A stretch of DNA of 64,000 bases from Rallus limicola (GCA_022605955.1 JAKCOZ010000002.1:70102783-70166782); one strand, 5' to 3'; positions 11,323 through 24,004 are shown, counted from the stretch's first letter. Notes: a model not told the origin generated them from the sequence alone. A program made the numbers and translations.

Positions 11323-14300
11323 CTTTTTCCTTTCGTGGCCTGTGCCACTTGAATTTGCATGGAGGCATTTCACTTGGGCCCCCAGTGAGGCTGACTGACA
11401 GGCCAGAGTGGAATTTTTCTGTACTGCACTTCAGGTGCTCTCCTGCTCATCTTTGATCCTTGTCCTGGCTCTGGGCAACCACTGCTGTCACTAACACCAA
11501 AATGACATCAAATACCAATTTACTGTTAAAAGTAATCCCCTGGACTCAGATACTTGGATGAAACTTTTGTATGTAAAAAAATCCTCAGTCAAAGGAGCTG
11601 GTGTTGGTTTTTTTTTTTTTTTCAGTAAAATAAAAGCATATTGTGTGTTTTTTAAGTATTTTCTAGCAAAAGGTACTTAACAGAATATAAGAAGAGTTTC
11701 TTTATCTCTGCAGGAGATGAATAAATAGTCTTATGTGTCATCTTGAGAAAAATAAATTAGACTTGTAAACATTTTTTGACAGTTTTTTGAAACTTAGCTC
11801 TTAGTGCAATGCTTTTTTGCTCCTCATGTACATCATACTATTGTAGTTAGTGCTTTCCCTTCATGTTGCTTGATTTCCTTTTTTTTTGGAGAATATACTG
11901 TGCACATATACTTTAAAAAGTAACATGTCTGCATTACGGAATTGAGTCTTAACACAGAACAATTAGGTTGGTTTATAGATGTTTCCAAAAGACAACTACA
12001 AATTTGTTGTCTTTGAGACTGAAATGGGTTCCATATTCCTTTTAATAGAATACTTTCACAAACTGTGGACTGGAAAAGACTGGATGGCTGAATGAATCCT
12101 TACGTGAAGGTTTCAATAAACCAGTAGCATGTAAGTGGTGCCTCTAATCATGCCTCTTGAGGGTTTTTTCAAGGAAATTCTGTCTTTATACTAAAGCAGA
12201 ATTTGGAGTACCATATACACATTTATGTGGACAAGCAAGTTTAAATTTTTTTGTATAAAAAACGCTTGAAAGCCATCTGATGCCACAGCTGTTTAGGTAG
12301 CAGCATAAATGCCAGTTTTCCTGTTGACACAGTTGTTTTAGTTCAGTATCACATAGCTGGTATTGAACTATAAATGAGATGAATGAACTATAACAGATTA
12401 GAGATCCTGTGTGCTCTCAAACATGAAGCCATATCGGTGGGGGTGGGATGTGTTTCTTACAGCTGAAGATGCGGGGGAAATCCATGCAGGTTTGGAAACA
12501 TGTTTGATTAAACAGTTTTGGTCCCAGGAAATTAACTAACTTAATCTTAATTGACTTTACGTATTACTATTTTTGGTGTATATCCTCTGCAACAGCTCAT
12601 TGGAAGCAGTTACTACAGAACCCATTGCACTGCGATGATTAATTAGTTTGATTTTTATTTATTTCTTAATTTGATTTCATATGATGAAGTAAAAAATAAA
12701 CAGTGACTCCTCAGGATATAAGATGAGTTTCCTTCCCTCTTCCCTTTGTACGTAGGTACTCTCTCAACTGCATATGTTAGCCACATCATTCAGTCACACT
12801 GCTGAAAAAATTTCTTCTGTATGTAAGAACAGAATGGTCACTTTGACAACTGCATCTTCACAGAGCTGAAGATGCTGTTTCTCAGCTTGTACTTTGTACT
12901 ACATCCAGGCAAACAGTAACTAGTAGCCTTACTTGAACACTTTTTTGGGTGAAAATTCTCTTCCAGCTTCTCTGCTGTCTTCTTGCCTCCTGAAATCTGT
13001 TCCCTTATTTTTTTATCACTACTTTTTCCCAATGGGGTCACCACCAGTTTATGAACCGGACTTCTACTGTTCCTACCCCACTTGATTGAGTACTAGTGCT
13101 TTGATTTTCAGCTGCACACAGGCTTTATGTCTTGTGTGCTGGAACCATCACTGTGCTGACTCTTCCTCTGCACCTTCCATTGTTATTGACTTGTTCTGTT
13201 TTGTTAATTGCTATACGATCTATTTATTCTATAAACAAATTATATGAGGCCTTTTATTTTGCTTTCTAAGGTCTGCTTCTCATCTCACTGGGAGATGCAA
13301 CTGTCTCTGCTTTGCATACAAGAGGTATCTTGATTTTTTGACAAACAGTTTGCATTTTTGTCTGGTTAATTTTTCAAACTCATTGTTGGGGTATTTTCAC
13401 TTAGAAAGGGGAATCTGGGTCAGAGAAGTGAAACTGATCTCTTAAGTTTGTTGTTGTGTGTCCCCGTTCTCCCCCCCACCCCCCAACAGCTGAAGCCCAT
13501 AAACAAAAAGCTGCATATTTTGTTTTGTTGTGTTTTTTCTTAGTGGTCCTTGAAACAAATAACAGAGCAGTGTCAGGGGCTCTGAGTTTCAGTGAATAGT
13601 GTCTGCACCTTGACCTGTGCCGCTAGTTAGTTCCCTGATAATGATTAAAACATGTAAATGAGACAGGTACATCTCTGTGAATTTCAAGCTACCAGAAACA
13701 AACAGATTTTGTTTTGCATAGTTTCTACTGTGCTTTTTTATGTCTGTAAATTCCAAATGTGGCTTTTAAGGATGTAACGAAGCCCGTTGGAATCATTGCA
13801 AGTCAAGATTAAAGCCCAGAATTACCACCATAAATGGTCAGGATTAAAATGAGAAGATGCAACAGAAGAAGGCTCTAGTAGGACCACTTGGGGAGGCAAA
13901 CTTGTAAACTGCACAAGCTGCAAGTACTGTTTTAGTCCAGGATGATGTCTAACAGTATGTAGCTGTGGAAGTAACAAACCTGCTTTTGGATTCTTGGAAA
14001 ACACAATTTTCCAAAGACTGTATTTACGAAGAAGCAGCTAGAAATGGCTTGTAATGGAAAGGCGTTTTTGTAGCCAGTAATTTTCTTAACCCTCACATTT
14101 GCCAGAGAATTTTATTTTTAAAAGCATTAGAAGTTTCATTAGGTGGAAACGAGCACTGATTACTCCCGTTAGCTGAAGGGTTGTGTGTGTGTCTTTAAAT
14201 ACCTGTGTGAAAATATGATAGAAAATATATACATGTAAGATGTGAGGGGGGTCAATTTTGCAGATGTGGCATGTGCATTCAGAGGACTTCTTGTGTTGCA

Positions 14301-14436
14301 TTTGAGTGACAAAGCTGAAATCTGTCAGAAATTATTAATGGCCTCGATCAGAGCAACCTTGTAGCTAATGTGGAAAGCCTGCTGCAGAATGAGCTCAGTC
14401 AACTGCTTGAGCTGTTCCTTCTGTATTTCTTAACAG

Positions 14437-14449
14437 GGTTATACGAAAG
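14437..14449 (+). other. Candidate cryptic (poison) microexon in intron 2
   Basis: A pyrimidine-rich acceptor (gttccttctgtatttcttaacag region, 14414-14436) is followed by 13 bases, ggttatacgaaag, and then a strong donor match, gtaagt. Splicing these bases between exons 2 and 3 would keep the Arg codon, add V-I-R-K, then shift exon 3 into GCA GGC CAA TGA with the stop at 18137-18139. This is inferred only from splice-site resemblance; chance matches are expected in a 10-kb intron. Confidence 0.25.
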
Positions 14450-17049
14450 GTAAGTTATAATTCAACATATAGTTAATGCATTTTTAAGTTTTGAGCTTAA
14501 TGTAGTGTGTATTTCATAAAGGACTCTGCGTATAGCTGCTTTCTGCTGTTGACTCAGAATGTGCAGAAGGAAATTTACAAAATAAAGGACAGAAGAGATT
14601 CCATGTAATTTTCTTTACATCTGTCCTATCAAGGAGACCTCTGAGAGGAGGTTTTTAATCTAGAAAAGAGAGGAATTCTGTTGGTTTCCCTGTTCAAGAA
14701 GGTGTCTCAGAAAACTGTTTTCAAGTAGCCGATCAAAAAATAGGTCAAGAGCAGAAAGAATTCTGGCAGTCGAGGTATCATCAGAAAGAAGAAACAGGTT
14801 CCTCAGCCTTTCAGTTTTATACTGGTTGATCAAGAGCAGGTAGTGAGAAAGTCATTGACAAGTCTCTTAAGTGTACTGAGAGGGAATTATCTTTTGAACT
14901 TTACTTCAAAGAAGGAACACAAAACGTGGAAGGAGCTGTTGAAAGCTCTGCAATTGCTTTTCCAGTGCACTTCAAGATCTTGATAGAAGTATTGATGAGC
15001 TCTGTTTAACAGGGTAGTAATTTTCTACTTGGATCATAAGAGAATCCTTATTCTTTCTGTGGTCACAATTTAATTTTGGGTTTTTTTACTTTGCAACTTC
15101 TACAAAATACCTCCTCTCAGAGCTTCTTTTCATGTGCAGAATATTGGAAACTTCATGGCATGCTGTAAATAGGAGAAAGCAAGATAAACCAATGCTATTC
15201 TATCTCCTATTTAGATATCTCAATTGTATAAACAATGTAGTCTTCAACTATTGTCCATGCTCTTCATTTTCTCCTGTGTGGTGAATTTTCTGGACATGTT
15301 TGCAGATTCTTAGGAGCTTTTTGTCATGACATTCAGTCAGCCTAAACAAAAATAAAGTCCAGTAAGCATTCTAAATTTATTATCATTTTGATATTAAGAA
15401 GTTGTTAAAATATGCACTTAGCCCCTTCTTTTCATTTTGGGAAAATCATTCCAAATAAAAGGCAAAAGTCATTGCCAAAAGGTAAATTGCAACAGTTTAG
15501 TTCAAACAGATGGATAAGAACAGGTAGGTGACCTGGTAGTGTGGTGTTTGCCAATTCTACATTAAGTGTTTTGTATAGTACAGTGTGTGCCAGAAAAATG
15601 ATGCTCTACTGCTTTCTTTGGCAAATCATTCCATGGTCTCTTTCATTCTTTTTCTAATATTCTGTTTGTGTTTTCCCTTACTATAATATTGGACTAATAG
15701 AATAAAATTAATCTAATTTAATAGAACTCAAGCTATGCAAATCTGATTATCTGCCATAGACACCCACATAATTAATCTTTTTAAATAAAACTTTTAATAT
15801 TTCATGAGCACCTCTTGTGTAAGGGAATAAATTTTTGTAGATTGTTTTTATTTAGCAGCTTTTCAGTATTCTGGATTTTCTAGGCAAGTCTAATAGCAGT
15901 GTTCCTTTTTGATCTGACCGCTATTTTCTAGTAGGTTGTTAATATTACTGTTGCTAGTTGCTGTTGTGATGATATTCTTAAGAGTTAACTATAGCAGCAG
16001 TAACACTTCAATCCTCTGTATCAAAAAGTCCTCTTAAATAACAGGAGCAGTGCTGACTGGTAGCAAGTGTAGTTCTGCCCTGTGCCTTTAGAATATCATT
16101 ATTTTAGTTTCATATGCTTCACATTACTTCATAGAAATAAACTGATAGAATTAACTAATAATAGAGACGGGTAAATATGTAGTGACAGAGTTACTATATG
16201 GCATGATGTTGAATTTTTTTCAGCCAATTGCTTATGCTTTTTACTGTTACTATATCTGAAGGGCAGTAACCAGTGCTATGAAAAGTTATTTATGTGATTG
16301 AATCAGCATTGTGTCTGTGAGCAACTGTATAATGGACTGTAGGATATTCCTCAGTTGTCTATGTAGTAATCCTGTAATTTTGTGTTCCTGCCCCTCAGTT
16401 GTTTTGCTCTTTGCTTCACGTTCCTCAGGACTTGCTGTGAGGATGCATATTGCAGAATGTTCTGCTTTTTTCAGTGTATGGATAGAATTGTGCTTTGAAT
16501 CTGTTACAGAAAAGCTAAGACCATCTTTTGCAAAATAGTGATTCCTGTAGTATACTTTCCACCGCTTATATTCATTCAAAATGGTTCAAAGAGGCAAAAA
16601 TACACGGAGATCAGCGGGAACCAAGGGTGTTCTCTCAAATAGTGGGGGCATACCAGGAGATTCTAAATTTCCCATAAATACTATTTCATAGCAAGTGAAA
16701 GGTAGAATAAGAAGAATGATGGCATCAAGATAAAGTGATTTTTATCTCGTTCTTATAATAAAAGTGGTCCAGCTTTAATATAGTGGATTAAACCGAATAG
16801 TACCCTACAGATAGTCCTTAAGATTTTACGGCGTTCCTGTGATGTTGTCTGACTGCCCTCTTCAGGTGGACAGTGAATATGCCTGCTTAATGGTAATGCC
16901 AGGGTTCAGAAATAACCCATCTAATGCCTAAACTATTTTTTTTTTTTTTAATAAGTGCAAACTTTACCTGTTGAATACATGTTTTAGGTAGGAAATTTTA
17001 CTCCATAAGAGTCAAAGTTAAGTTTTGCTGTGCTTCGTGATATTTTTTC

Positions 17050-17082
17050 GGGGGGGGGGGGGGTGGGGGGAGTGGGGAGGGG
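17050..17082 (+). repeat. Guanine-run tract with G-quadruplex potential
   Basis: Runs of 14 G (17050-17063), 6 G (17065-17070), 4 G (17074-17077) and 4 G (17079-17082) are separated by 1-3 bases. This satisfies the usual four-run quadruplex pattern. The G-rich strand is the sense strand, so both DNA and the TUSC3 pre-mRNA could fold. Long G runs are prone to sequencing-length error. Confidence 0.9.
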
Positions 17083-18127
17083 CTGGTAAGAGGAGATAAA
17101 ATTTCATTTTAACATTTCATTTTTTCAATCATAGATTTTATTTTTTTTTCCCTTGGTAAACATATTCCTTGATACAATGCAGATCTTCTGAGGTTGTGTG
17201 TAATGCCTAAGGCTGATCTCAGTTATGAGGAAATGGGGAGGGTCTTGTGACATCCGTGGTCCTATCATCCTCTACCCCCTCCTTACTTTCTCCAAATACA
17301 AAATGTATTATGTGCGTAGTAGTGCAGTTTCTCTTCCAACAAACAGATTTTTGCATCTGTGTCTTAAAAAAGCTGCAGTATACATTTATTTATATGACTT
17401 CTGCATCTTGCCATATGCAAAGATAAGTTACCAAGTGGTAGAACCTTGGTTTGGACTCTACAGCAAATAGGATTAATCAGTAATATGGAAATAATTAGCA
17501 AAGGAGCCTGTGCTAAGCCAAAACTACTGCAGTGATCTTCTCAGTTGTTTCTGTTTCATTCTGGATTATTCATTGAAATGGATTTGTCCTGTGGAAGAAC
17601 GTGTTTCACGGCTCTGTGATTGTGTGTTTACAGAATGCCTCTGCTAGTAATGATTCCAGAATAATTTTCCTGGAATTACTTTTGCCTTTTCCTTCCCATG
17701 CAGGCAGAGAAAAGTTGTTTGTTTTGCTTTGAAAGCTTTTTTCTTTTCTTGTTCAAATGAACTAATAAACAAAATTCAACTGGTAAATCCTGATACTGTG
17801 CTCAAGGGCATGTAAGCATCTCCTTGCATGGATTTCCTAGCAGATCTGCATGATGCTTGCCGCTGAGCCACTCCTATTATCCAAGACTTTTAAGTTCAGA
17901 AAACATCACTTTTTGTTGGCATAGTCTAGGGGTGTCTCTGGTATCCTTTGCCTTAACACATTTGTAATTCCGAAGGAGGCGAGTTTGAAGCCAAGAGTTG
18001 CATAGCTAGCTGAAAATGGTTTCAATTAGTAGGGTGGTGATGGGTGCTGGGAATGATACTGCAGGTGTAATTCTTCAAATGCCAGTGAATGCCACATGGA
18101 TCTACGTTTGTTTCTTTTCCTTAACAG

Positions 18128-18245
18128 GCAGGCCAATGAAGAATACCAAGTGCTGGCTAATTCATGGCGCTACTCATCTGCTTTTTCAAACAAACTGTTT
18201 TTTACAATTGTGGATTATGATGAAGGGGCTGATGTTTTTCAACAG
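18128..18245 (+). CDS. TUSC3: TUSC3 exon 3: middle of the thioredoxin domain
   Basis: The exon follows ttccttaacag and begins with the single base that completes the Arg codon split from exon 2 (AG|G), then Q-A-N-E-E-Y-Q. It ends ...GTT TTT CAA CAG before gtaaat; it is 118 nt, leaving in phase 0. It encodes [15 protein letters not shown] and [12 protein letters not shown], the helix and strand after the active site in the thioredoxin fold. The codon at 18186-18188 is TCA (Ser) where human TUSC3, as I recall it, has Cys. An open frame read through the donor at 18246 has no significance. Confidence 0.96.
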
Positions 18246-20497
18246 GTAAATGTAATATGGTCAGGCATTTTTAGTTTTCACAACTTCATGTCTATTTGCC
18301 AAATAATACAAGACAGTATTTTCTGAGTGTAGATGTGTGCATTAGTGCTTCATATATAAATTCTATAAACACCAGGCACTGGAGTTTCTATGACAGTAGA
18401 GATGACCAATTATACAAGTAGCCACAGTGTTTTCCAGGTGTAGTTTATAATGTTTACTTATAGATTAGATATATATATATGCAATTTTTATTCCGACCCA
18501 TTGTTAATGTAATTTTCTAGAATTAAGTGAAATGCAACTAAAGTTTGAATCTAAAGATTTCCTTTATCTTTTTTAGTTAAGTGCTATTTTCTTTAGAGCC
18601 TTTTAACTGCTTTTATGTAATAAAATATTCTTCATCCCCAGAAATATTTATATTCATCTGTAAGTTCTTGAGGGAAAGAGAAGAGATTTAGATTTTATGT
18701 AATGGCTATGAAGAGTGAAAAGTCAATTGCTGGGATAACATTCTAAGATCCCTTTTTAAATTGAGTAGTCATGGAGAAGTGCATCCATTGAAAATTGGTA
18801 CTAAATACTGACATGCTTTTCTCTGATGTTTATCCATTGATTGCAGCTAAAGATGCAGAATGAGTTCTCTGTTTAATATTTATTATAAAATATTTTATTT
18901 GAAAAATTCAGTTACTGTGTTTAGTAAATAATTTTGTTTCTTAGGACATATTATATAAAGAATTGTTATTAATGGCTGAAGGTTTCACTTAAGAAAATAT
19001 AGTTCAAGATCAATTTACTTTCACCTATATGGATAAAATAATACAAAACATGGTGTTTGATCTTGCCTTAAGCCAAACAATGCACGTTGGAATAGTGTCC
19101 AGCTTATTCCATGTGCAAAAAGGCACAGATTCAGTTATTTCTGGTGGTATGCATTTAAAGCCATGTGAAAGACCAAATCAGGTCAAATTCCTAAGTTTTT
19201 GATTGTCTTAGAGATAACAGTGTCATCAGGTGGATTTCGGGGAAATACAGATCTGACCTTATGTTTATACCTGCAAACAAGTAATGTGATACTGATGCCA
19301 TAGCAAAAAAACCCCACAGCATAAAAAAACAAAAAAAAACCCTGAATGTGACACTGATTTTGATCTTTTACTGTTTATAGAGAAATGACAAAGCAGTTGC
19401 ACACCAACTGCCCCCAAACTCTGCTAGGTTTCTGTATCTCAGAATGTTATTTTACAAGATATTTCATTACACATTTGTCTTAAATTTTCTCAGAATAGCT
19501 TTATTTCTAAATCAGTTCCCTATAAAAAGGTGGGTTTTTTCTTTTTCCCCTATAAAAAGGTGGATATTTTAATAGTAATTTCTAATGAAAACAGCTCTGT
19601 ACTTGAATAAATATTTTCTTTTTCATAATGTGATGAAACTCATTTTGCAGGAATGAAACAAACAAGTTTACTCTGCATTTTTATTTAAAGATTGCATTAG
19701 TATTTCTCCTGCTTTTGTTTATGTCAGTTTTCAATTATTCAACTGTTTTATTGCACAATTTCTGAGGTGGACTTCATATGGAAGAATTTCATATAGTAAA
19801 AACATAATTCTTCTGTAGCACCTTGTAAAGTTGAAGTCAGAATTTGAACTGGCAAATATAAATGCAAATCTAATTTTTTAGCACCTTTTGGAGGTTTTTG
19901 ATTCATTGTGCATGGTTCCAATGCCATCAACACATAGATTAAGAGTCAGGACATTTCCAGGGTAAATTATGTAGCTTAAGGTAGTTATGTAGGCCTTCCT
20001 GGGTTCAAAAAAGATTAGTGACTGCTGGATAGTCTGTCTTGAAGCTTGTGAAAGTTTAGCTGAATAGTTCAGTTAGTTGATTTCAGACTTGTGGGAAGAG
20101 AAACAATGTCAAGCTATTTGAACGCTGTTTTCTTCCCCTAGAATTATAACCTAACATACTTTTAATAGATTAGATGAGCGTGGGGTCTCTGTTTTTCTAG
20201 CTGCAGGAAAGTACTTACAGTGTGTGAGACCTTTATAAGGATAAGAGAGTCTTTCTCAGAAAAGCTTGTGGGTGAAATAATCTGAATAATTAAACATCCC
20301 AAAGAATCTATGAGAACAAGGAATATTTTGAGCACTCTTTTGCAGCACTATACATAAAGATGTATAAACAAGCGTAGCATAAGGAGGCAAATAATCTTTT
20401 TCATGGTAATTAGACTTGCATTGTCTTCATATAGAAGGTAAACATTTTTTTGAGGATAGTAACTAATTTTCTTCTGCTGTTTTTCCTGGTTTTGTAG
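18246..20497 (+). other. TUSC3: TUSC3 intron 3
   Basis: A 2.25-kb AT-rich intron, donor gtaaat, acceptor ctgctgtttttcctggttttgtag. It contains an AT dinucleotide run near 18469-18480 and a spaced duplication carrying TATAAAAAGG at 19518-19563. No mobile element or gene is recognisable in the rest. Confidence 0.88.
19518..19563 (+). repeat. Two spaced copies of a TATA-like 16-mer
   Basis: The 16-mer ccctataaaaaggtgg occurs at 19518-19533 and again at 19548-19563, 30 bases apart start to start, separated by a T-rich spacer. Each copy includes a TATAAAA match, but no initiator or transcript evidence supports a promoter. A short duplication is the simplest explanation. Confidence 0.85.
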
Positions 20498-20689
<192 letters not shown>

Positions 20690-20762
20690 TGAGACAGGCT
20701 GATGACAAATTCAGTCTTTCCTTAATACTTATTTTCCCTCAACTGTAGGCTCCAGAACACTT

Positions 20763-20793
20763 AAAAAAAAAAAAAAAAAGAATTAAAAAAAAA
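20763..20793 (+). repeat. A-rich low-complexity run
   Basis: Seventeen A (20763-20779), then gaatt, then nine A. It could be the trace of an old poly(A) tail, but no retrocopy sequence is recognisable beside it. Confidence 0.8.
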
Positions 20794-21214
20794 GAAATAT
20801 AGCTGTGGAACTTGTGCTAACTCCTGAAGTTTGCAGATCATAATCCATTCTTGCTTTGTTAAATTTTATGTAGTCTTAGTCTGGATGAAAACAAGCAGTG
20901 ATAATTAGGTGTTAAAAATTAAATGTGCTTTGCAAAGCAATATACAAAACAGATGGAACCAGAGGTAGAGACTCCTGATTCAGACACAACCTGCAAATGT
21001 ATTGAAGAAATAATGTTTTGGAGTTGAGCAATTCAAAACTATGTTTAAAAATTTTTTTCATGTTATGTGCTTATTAAAGAAGTACTATGTTTTTCTTATT
21101 TGAGTATACCTTTATGGATTAGTCATTCTGACTCTCAAACTAGATTTCAGATGCTCCCTGTTTGTTTAGATGGTAGGTGATCTGTATCGATTTGTGGAAA
21201 CCTGTGTTATGTAG

Positions 21215-21290
21215 TCTGGGTGATCCTGCTCTGGAAGAGGGGTTGGATTAGATGATCTTTTGAGGACCCGACTCATAGCATTCTGTGATT
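21215..21290 (+). mobile_element. CR1 LINE 3' tail abutting the exon 5 acceptor
   Basis: The blocks gatcctgctctggaagaggg, gttggattagatgatctttt, gaggacccgactcatagc and attctgtgatt follow the order of a CR1 3' end. The copy ends at about 21290, directly before the polypyrimidine tract (21291-21308). The best branch-point match upstream of exon 5, CTCAT with A at 21275 (33 bases before the AG), lies inside it. It is diverged from typical CR1, consistent with an old insertion. Confidence 0.82.
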
Positions 21291-21308
21291 TGCATTTGTC
21301 TTTTCCAG

Positions 21309-21449
21309 ATTAGAGTGTTCAGGCCTCCAAACTATTCTGGTACAATTGCACTGGCTCTTCTGGTATCCCTTGTTGGTGGCTTGTTGTATCTGCGAAGAAA
21401 TAACTTAGAGTTCATCTACAACAAAACTGGCTGGGCCATGGCAGCTCTG
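21309..21449 (+). CDS. TUSC3: TUSC3 exon 5: linker and first membrane segment
   Basis: The exon starts after cttttccag with ATT AGA GTG ([11 protein letters not shown]) and ends GCA GCT CTG before gtatgc; 141 nt, 47 codons, phase 0 at both ends. After a conserved RPPNYS stretch comes a hydrophobic segment, [18 protein letters not shown], the first transmembrane helix. The basic LRRNN flank follows, then [13 protein letters not shown], which begins the second helix. Both NYS and NKT fit the N-glycosylation pattern, but they lie close to the membrane and need not be used. Confidence 0.97.
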
Positions 21450-22240
21450 GTATGCAGATTTTCCTGATGCTTTTAATTGGTTTCTTAGCATGTGTGGCTT
21501 AAAAAAAAATGAAAAACCATTGCATTAATACAGTGTTCAGAATGATACTGATGGATGAAGATTCATAATGTAGATTTTGTGGCTAATTCTCCCAGCAGTT
21601 TCAGTAGTACTGACCGTAATATTTCACTGGTGGAATAGGATATCTGAATAGGGTTAACTCTGAAGAAATTCTAACACTAGCCTAAAGTCAGTTCTTGTGC
21701 TTTATAGTGTATTGCAGTGTGTTTATCTGTGTCGTAGTAACTGAGTTGACTGGTGAAAAACGTGGTCTGTGTCGCATAGTGAGCTGTGTCAGTTTCTGTT
21801 AGGAAACGGCATGTAAGGATGTTTAAAATGACTGCTAAAGGGCATCAATAACTACTCATTACTAATTTAAGTTCTACCATCATTGTGACTGACAGAAAAA
21901 TCTGAGGAGTAGCATCTAAGGCTTAATTTTCAGGGACACAGAGTCAGCTCTAGAACAGGGTTATCAAGTCCAATCCAACATTTTACAGCTTAATAGAGCT
22001 CCTTCCTTCCATATTAGCAAGATATTGAGAATTGTACTTTTTAAAAACTTGTCCATGTATCTAATGTACCTAAGCTTTTCTTCTTTTTCCATATAAATGT
22101 TTCTTTAAATTAAAAGGCTTTTTCTCAACTTGTGTCAATATGAGTTACACTTTCTTGAAAGCACATGGCTAGGGTTGTAGAGGGAATATGAGTTTACTTG
22201 AGCAGCAATATTCATATTTTATTTGTCATAGGCTTCCTTT

Positions 22241-22294
22241 CCCAGATGATTTGTGGAGGTCCCTTTCAACCTGGACTACTATCATAGATTCTGC
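22241..22294 (+). mobile_element. Short CR1 LINE 3' tail
   Basis: The sequence cccagatgatttgtggaggt, then ccctttcaacctggactac and tatcatagattctg, is a diverged version of the CR1 block ending in ggtcccttccaacc and the short terminal repeat. It is too short to assign to a subfamily. Confidence 0.65.
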
Positions 22295-24004
22295 GTGTTT
22301 TAGCTCAGCTGGAAGTAGGTTCCTGATGTATCCAGTAGTTGGCTTTTGCCTTTTCAAAGCCACATCATAATGGTGACTTACTGTTTTGCTCTTGATTCAG
22401 CGGTATGAGAAGATACCTTCTTTTGTGACCATTTCAGCTGATGTGCCCGTTGGCGGCTTTTATGACACAAATTTAAAGATGGTGTTACCTGGTTGGGCTC
22501 TAACTCATTTCTATATCAATGATTAACGAGATCTTAAAGCAAGTATTCAGAGTGACTTAATATTTGGCATTGCTCTTTACTAAAGGCTACTGATAATGCT
22601 GTCTTCTCTCATGTGCCATCATAGCATTTCCTACCAGTGTACATGGCCTATGTTCTTTGTTTAAGCAGGTTTGTTAATCAGTCTGGTACACTGAGAAAGG
22701 AATAAAGAAAAAGATTTAAAATAAACCACCCACAGGACTGTTTTTCACGTAGAATGATACTTCCTTTTGTTTTAAAGAGCCAGGGGAAGGATAACTTCTG
22801 TGTTACAGGATGTCTTTTGGAGTATCCTGAGCAGTAGTACAGAGCTTTGACAGTTCTTTTTCAAAGTCAGTCTCTTGTATTTAATTCCATGTATTTTTCT
22901 AGATTATCAATATTTTTCAACTTTTTAAAGATACACTATCAACAGAAAGCTCAACTTTTATATATATCAGTTGAATTTTTTGGACTCCTAATTAAATATC
23001 CTTAGAGATCACCTGAGCAAAACAATAATTAGCACAACAAAATAGATGTTTCTATCAAAAATCAAATAAGTTATGTAATCAGTGGTATTTCCCATGTTTA
23101 ACCACGCACTGTATCTCTGGAGACAGCAATTTTATTCCAATTTCATACCTCAGGGTTTCAGATAAGAAGTTTAATGTTTTCATGTTTTGGGCAATTGTGT
23201 TTTTTGTCTGGCAGAGGTTAAAAATCAGTTCTGCAAATCAAGAATTGCTCTATTACAATCTGCATTCAATAAATAGTGAAAGACATAATAATCTTCCTAA
23301 TTGAATTAAGAAAATTAACATAATTCTTTCTTGAAATATTTGCTGTTCTCTGTAGCAGCAGCTGGACACTTTACATCTGAATGTAACTAAATTGCAATGT
23401 GGAAAATGCCTAATCACATTAGGTTGAACCCCATGGGACAGGGTCAATATCCAAACGTGATCAAACATTTCAAGAAATTGTAATAATGCCATTCAGTAAT
23501 TGTCATCCCACTGGTTATATTGACAAGCAATAATAGAGTTAAAACTAATTAAAATTATGTTAACGCCATTTGTTGTTGTTAATATACTATAAAATTGTTT
23601 TCTTTAAAAATTAAAAACACTTAGAGGATGCTTTAGAAAAAGGTCTTACATCTGAAAGTATAGCAATCCTTTTTTTAATCAATGCTGATTTTTCTGCCCT
23701 CACAATGTTGTCAAAGCACCCTACTGCAGAATGATGTTTTAGCAAAGATCATGCAGCGACCTGGAGTCCTTTTGGTTTTATTCAGGTGTATGTGGACGTG
23801 AGTTCTTTTTGGTGGAATAAGGGGAGTCCAGCTTGCAAGCTTTATGTGAATGACCTCAGTTCTGTAAAACTGCTAGCATATGTCAAGATTCATACAAGAA
23901 AATAGATGAAGATTCATATATTCATTCAGAGGTATTGTGTAGTTATGATAGGTTTATGTGGTGCTTTTTTCTACCAATGAAACTTAGAGTTTCTTTTTTT
24001 ATAC

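Larger units (their letters stand above)
8307..18127 (+). other. TUSC3: TUSC3 intron 2
   Basis: A 9.8-kb intron with donor gtaatt and acceptor ttccttaacag. It contains a minus-strand CR1 tail (11201-11322), a G-run tract (17050-17082) and a possible 13-nt microexon (14437-14449). A GC-richer stretch at about 11331-11510 is of unknown origin. A 128-codon open frame at 8674-9060 has no recognisable domain. Nothing else between these points could be supported. Confidence 0.85.

Noticed and set aside
21200..21300. Considered a tRNA-like or SINE-like element near exon 5
   Set aside because: The block order matches a CR1 3' end, and no A or B box or cloverleaf can be drawn.
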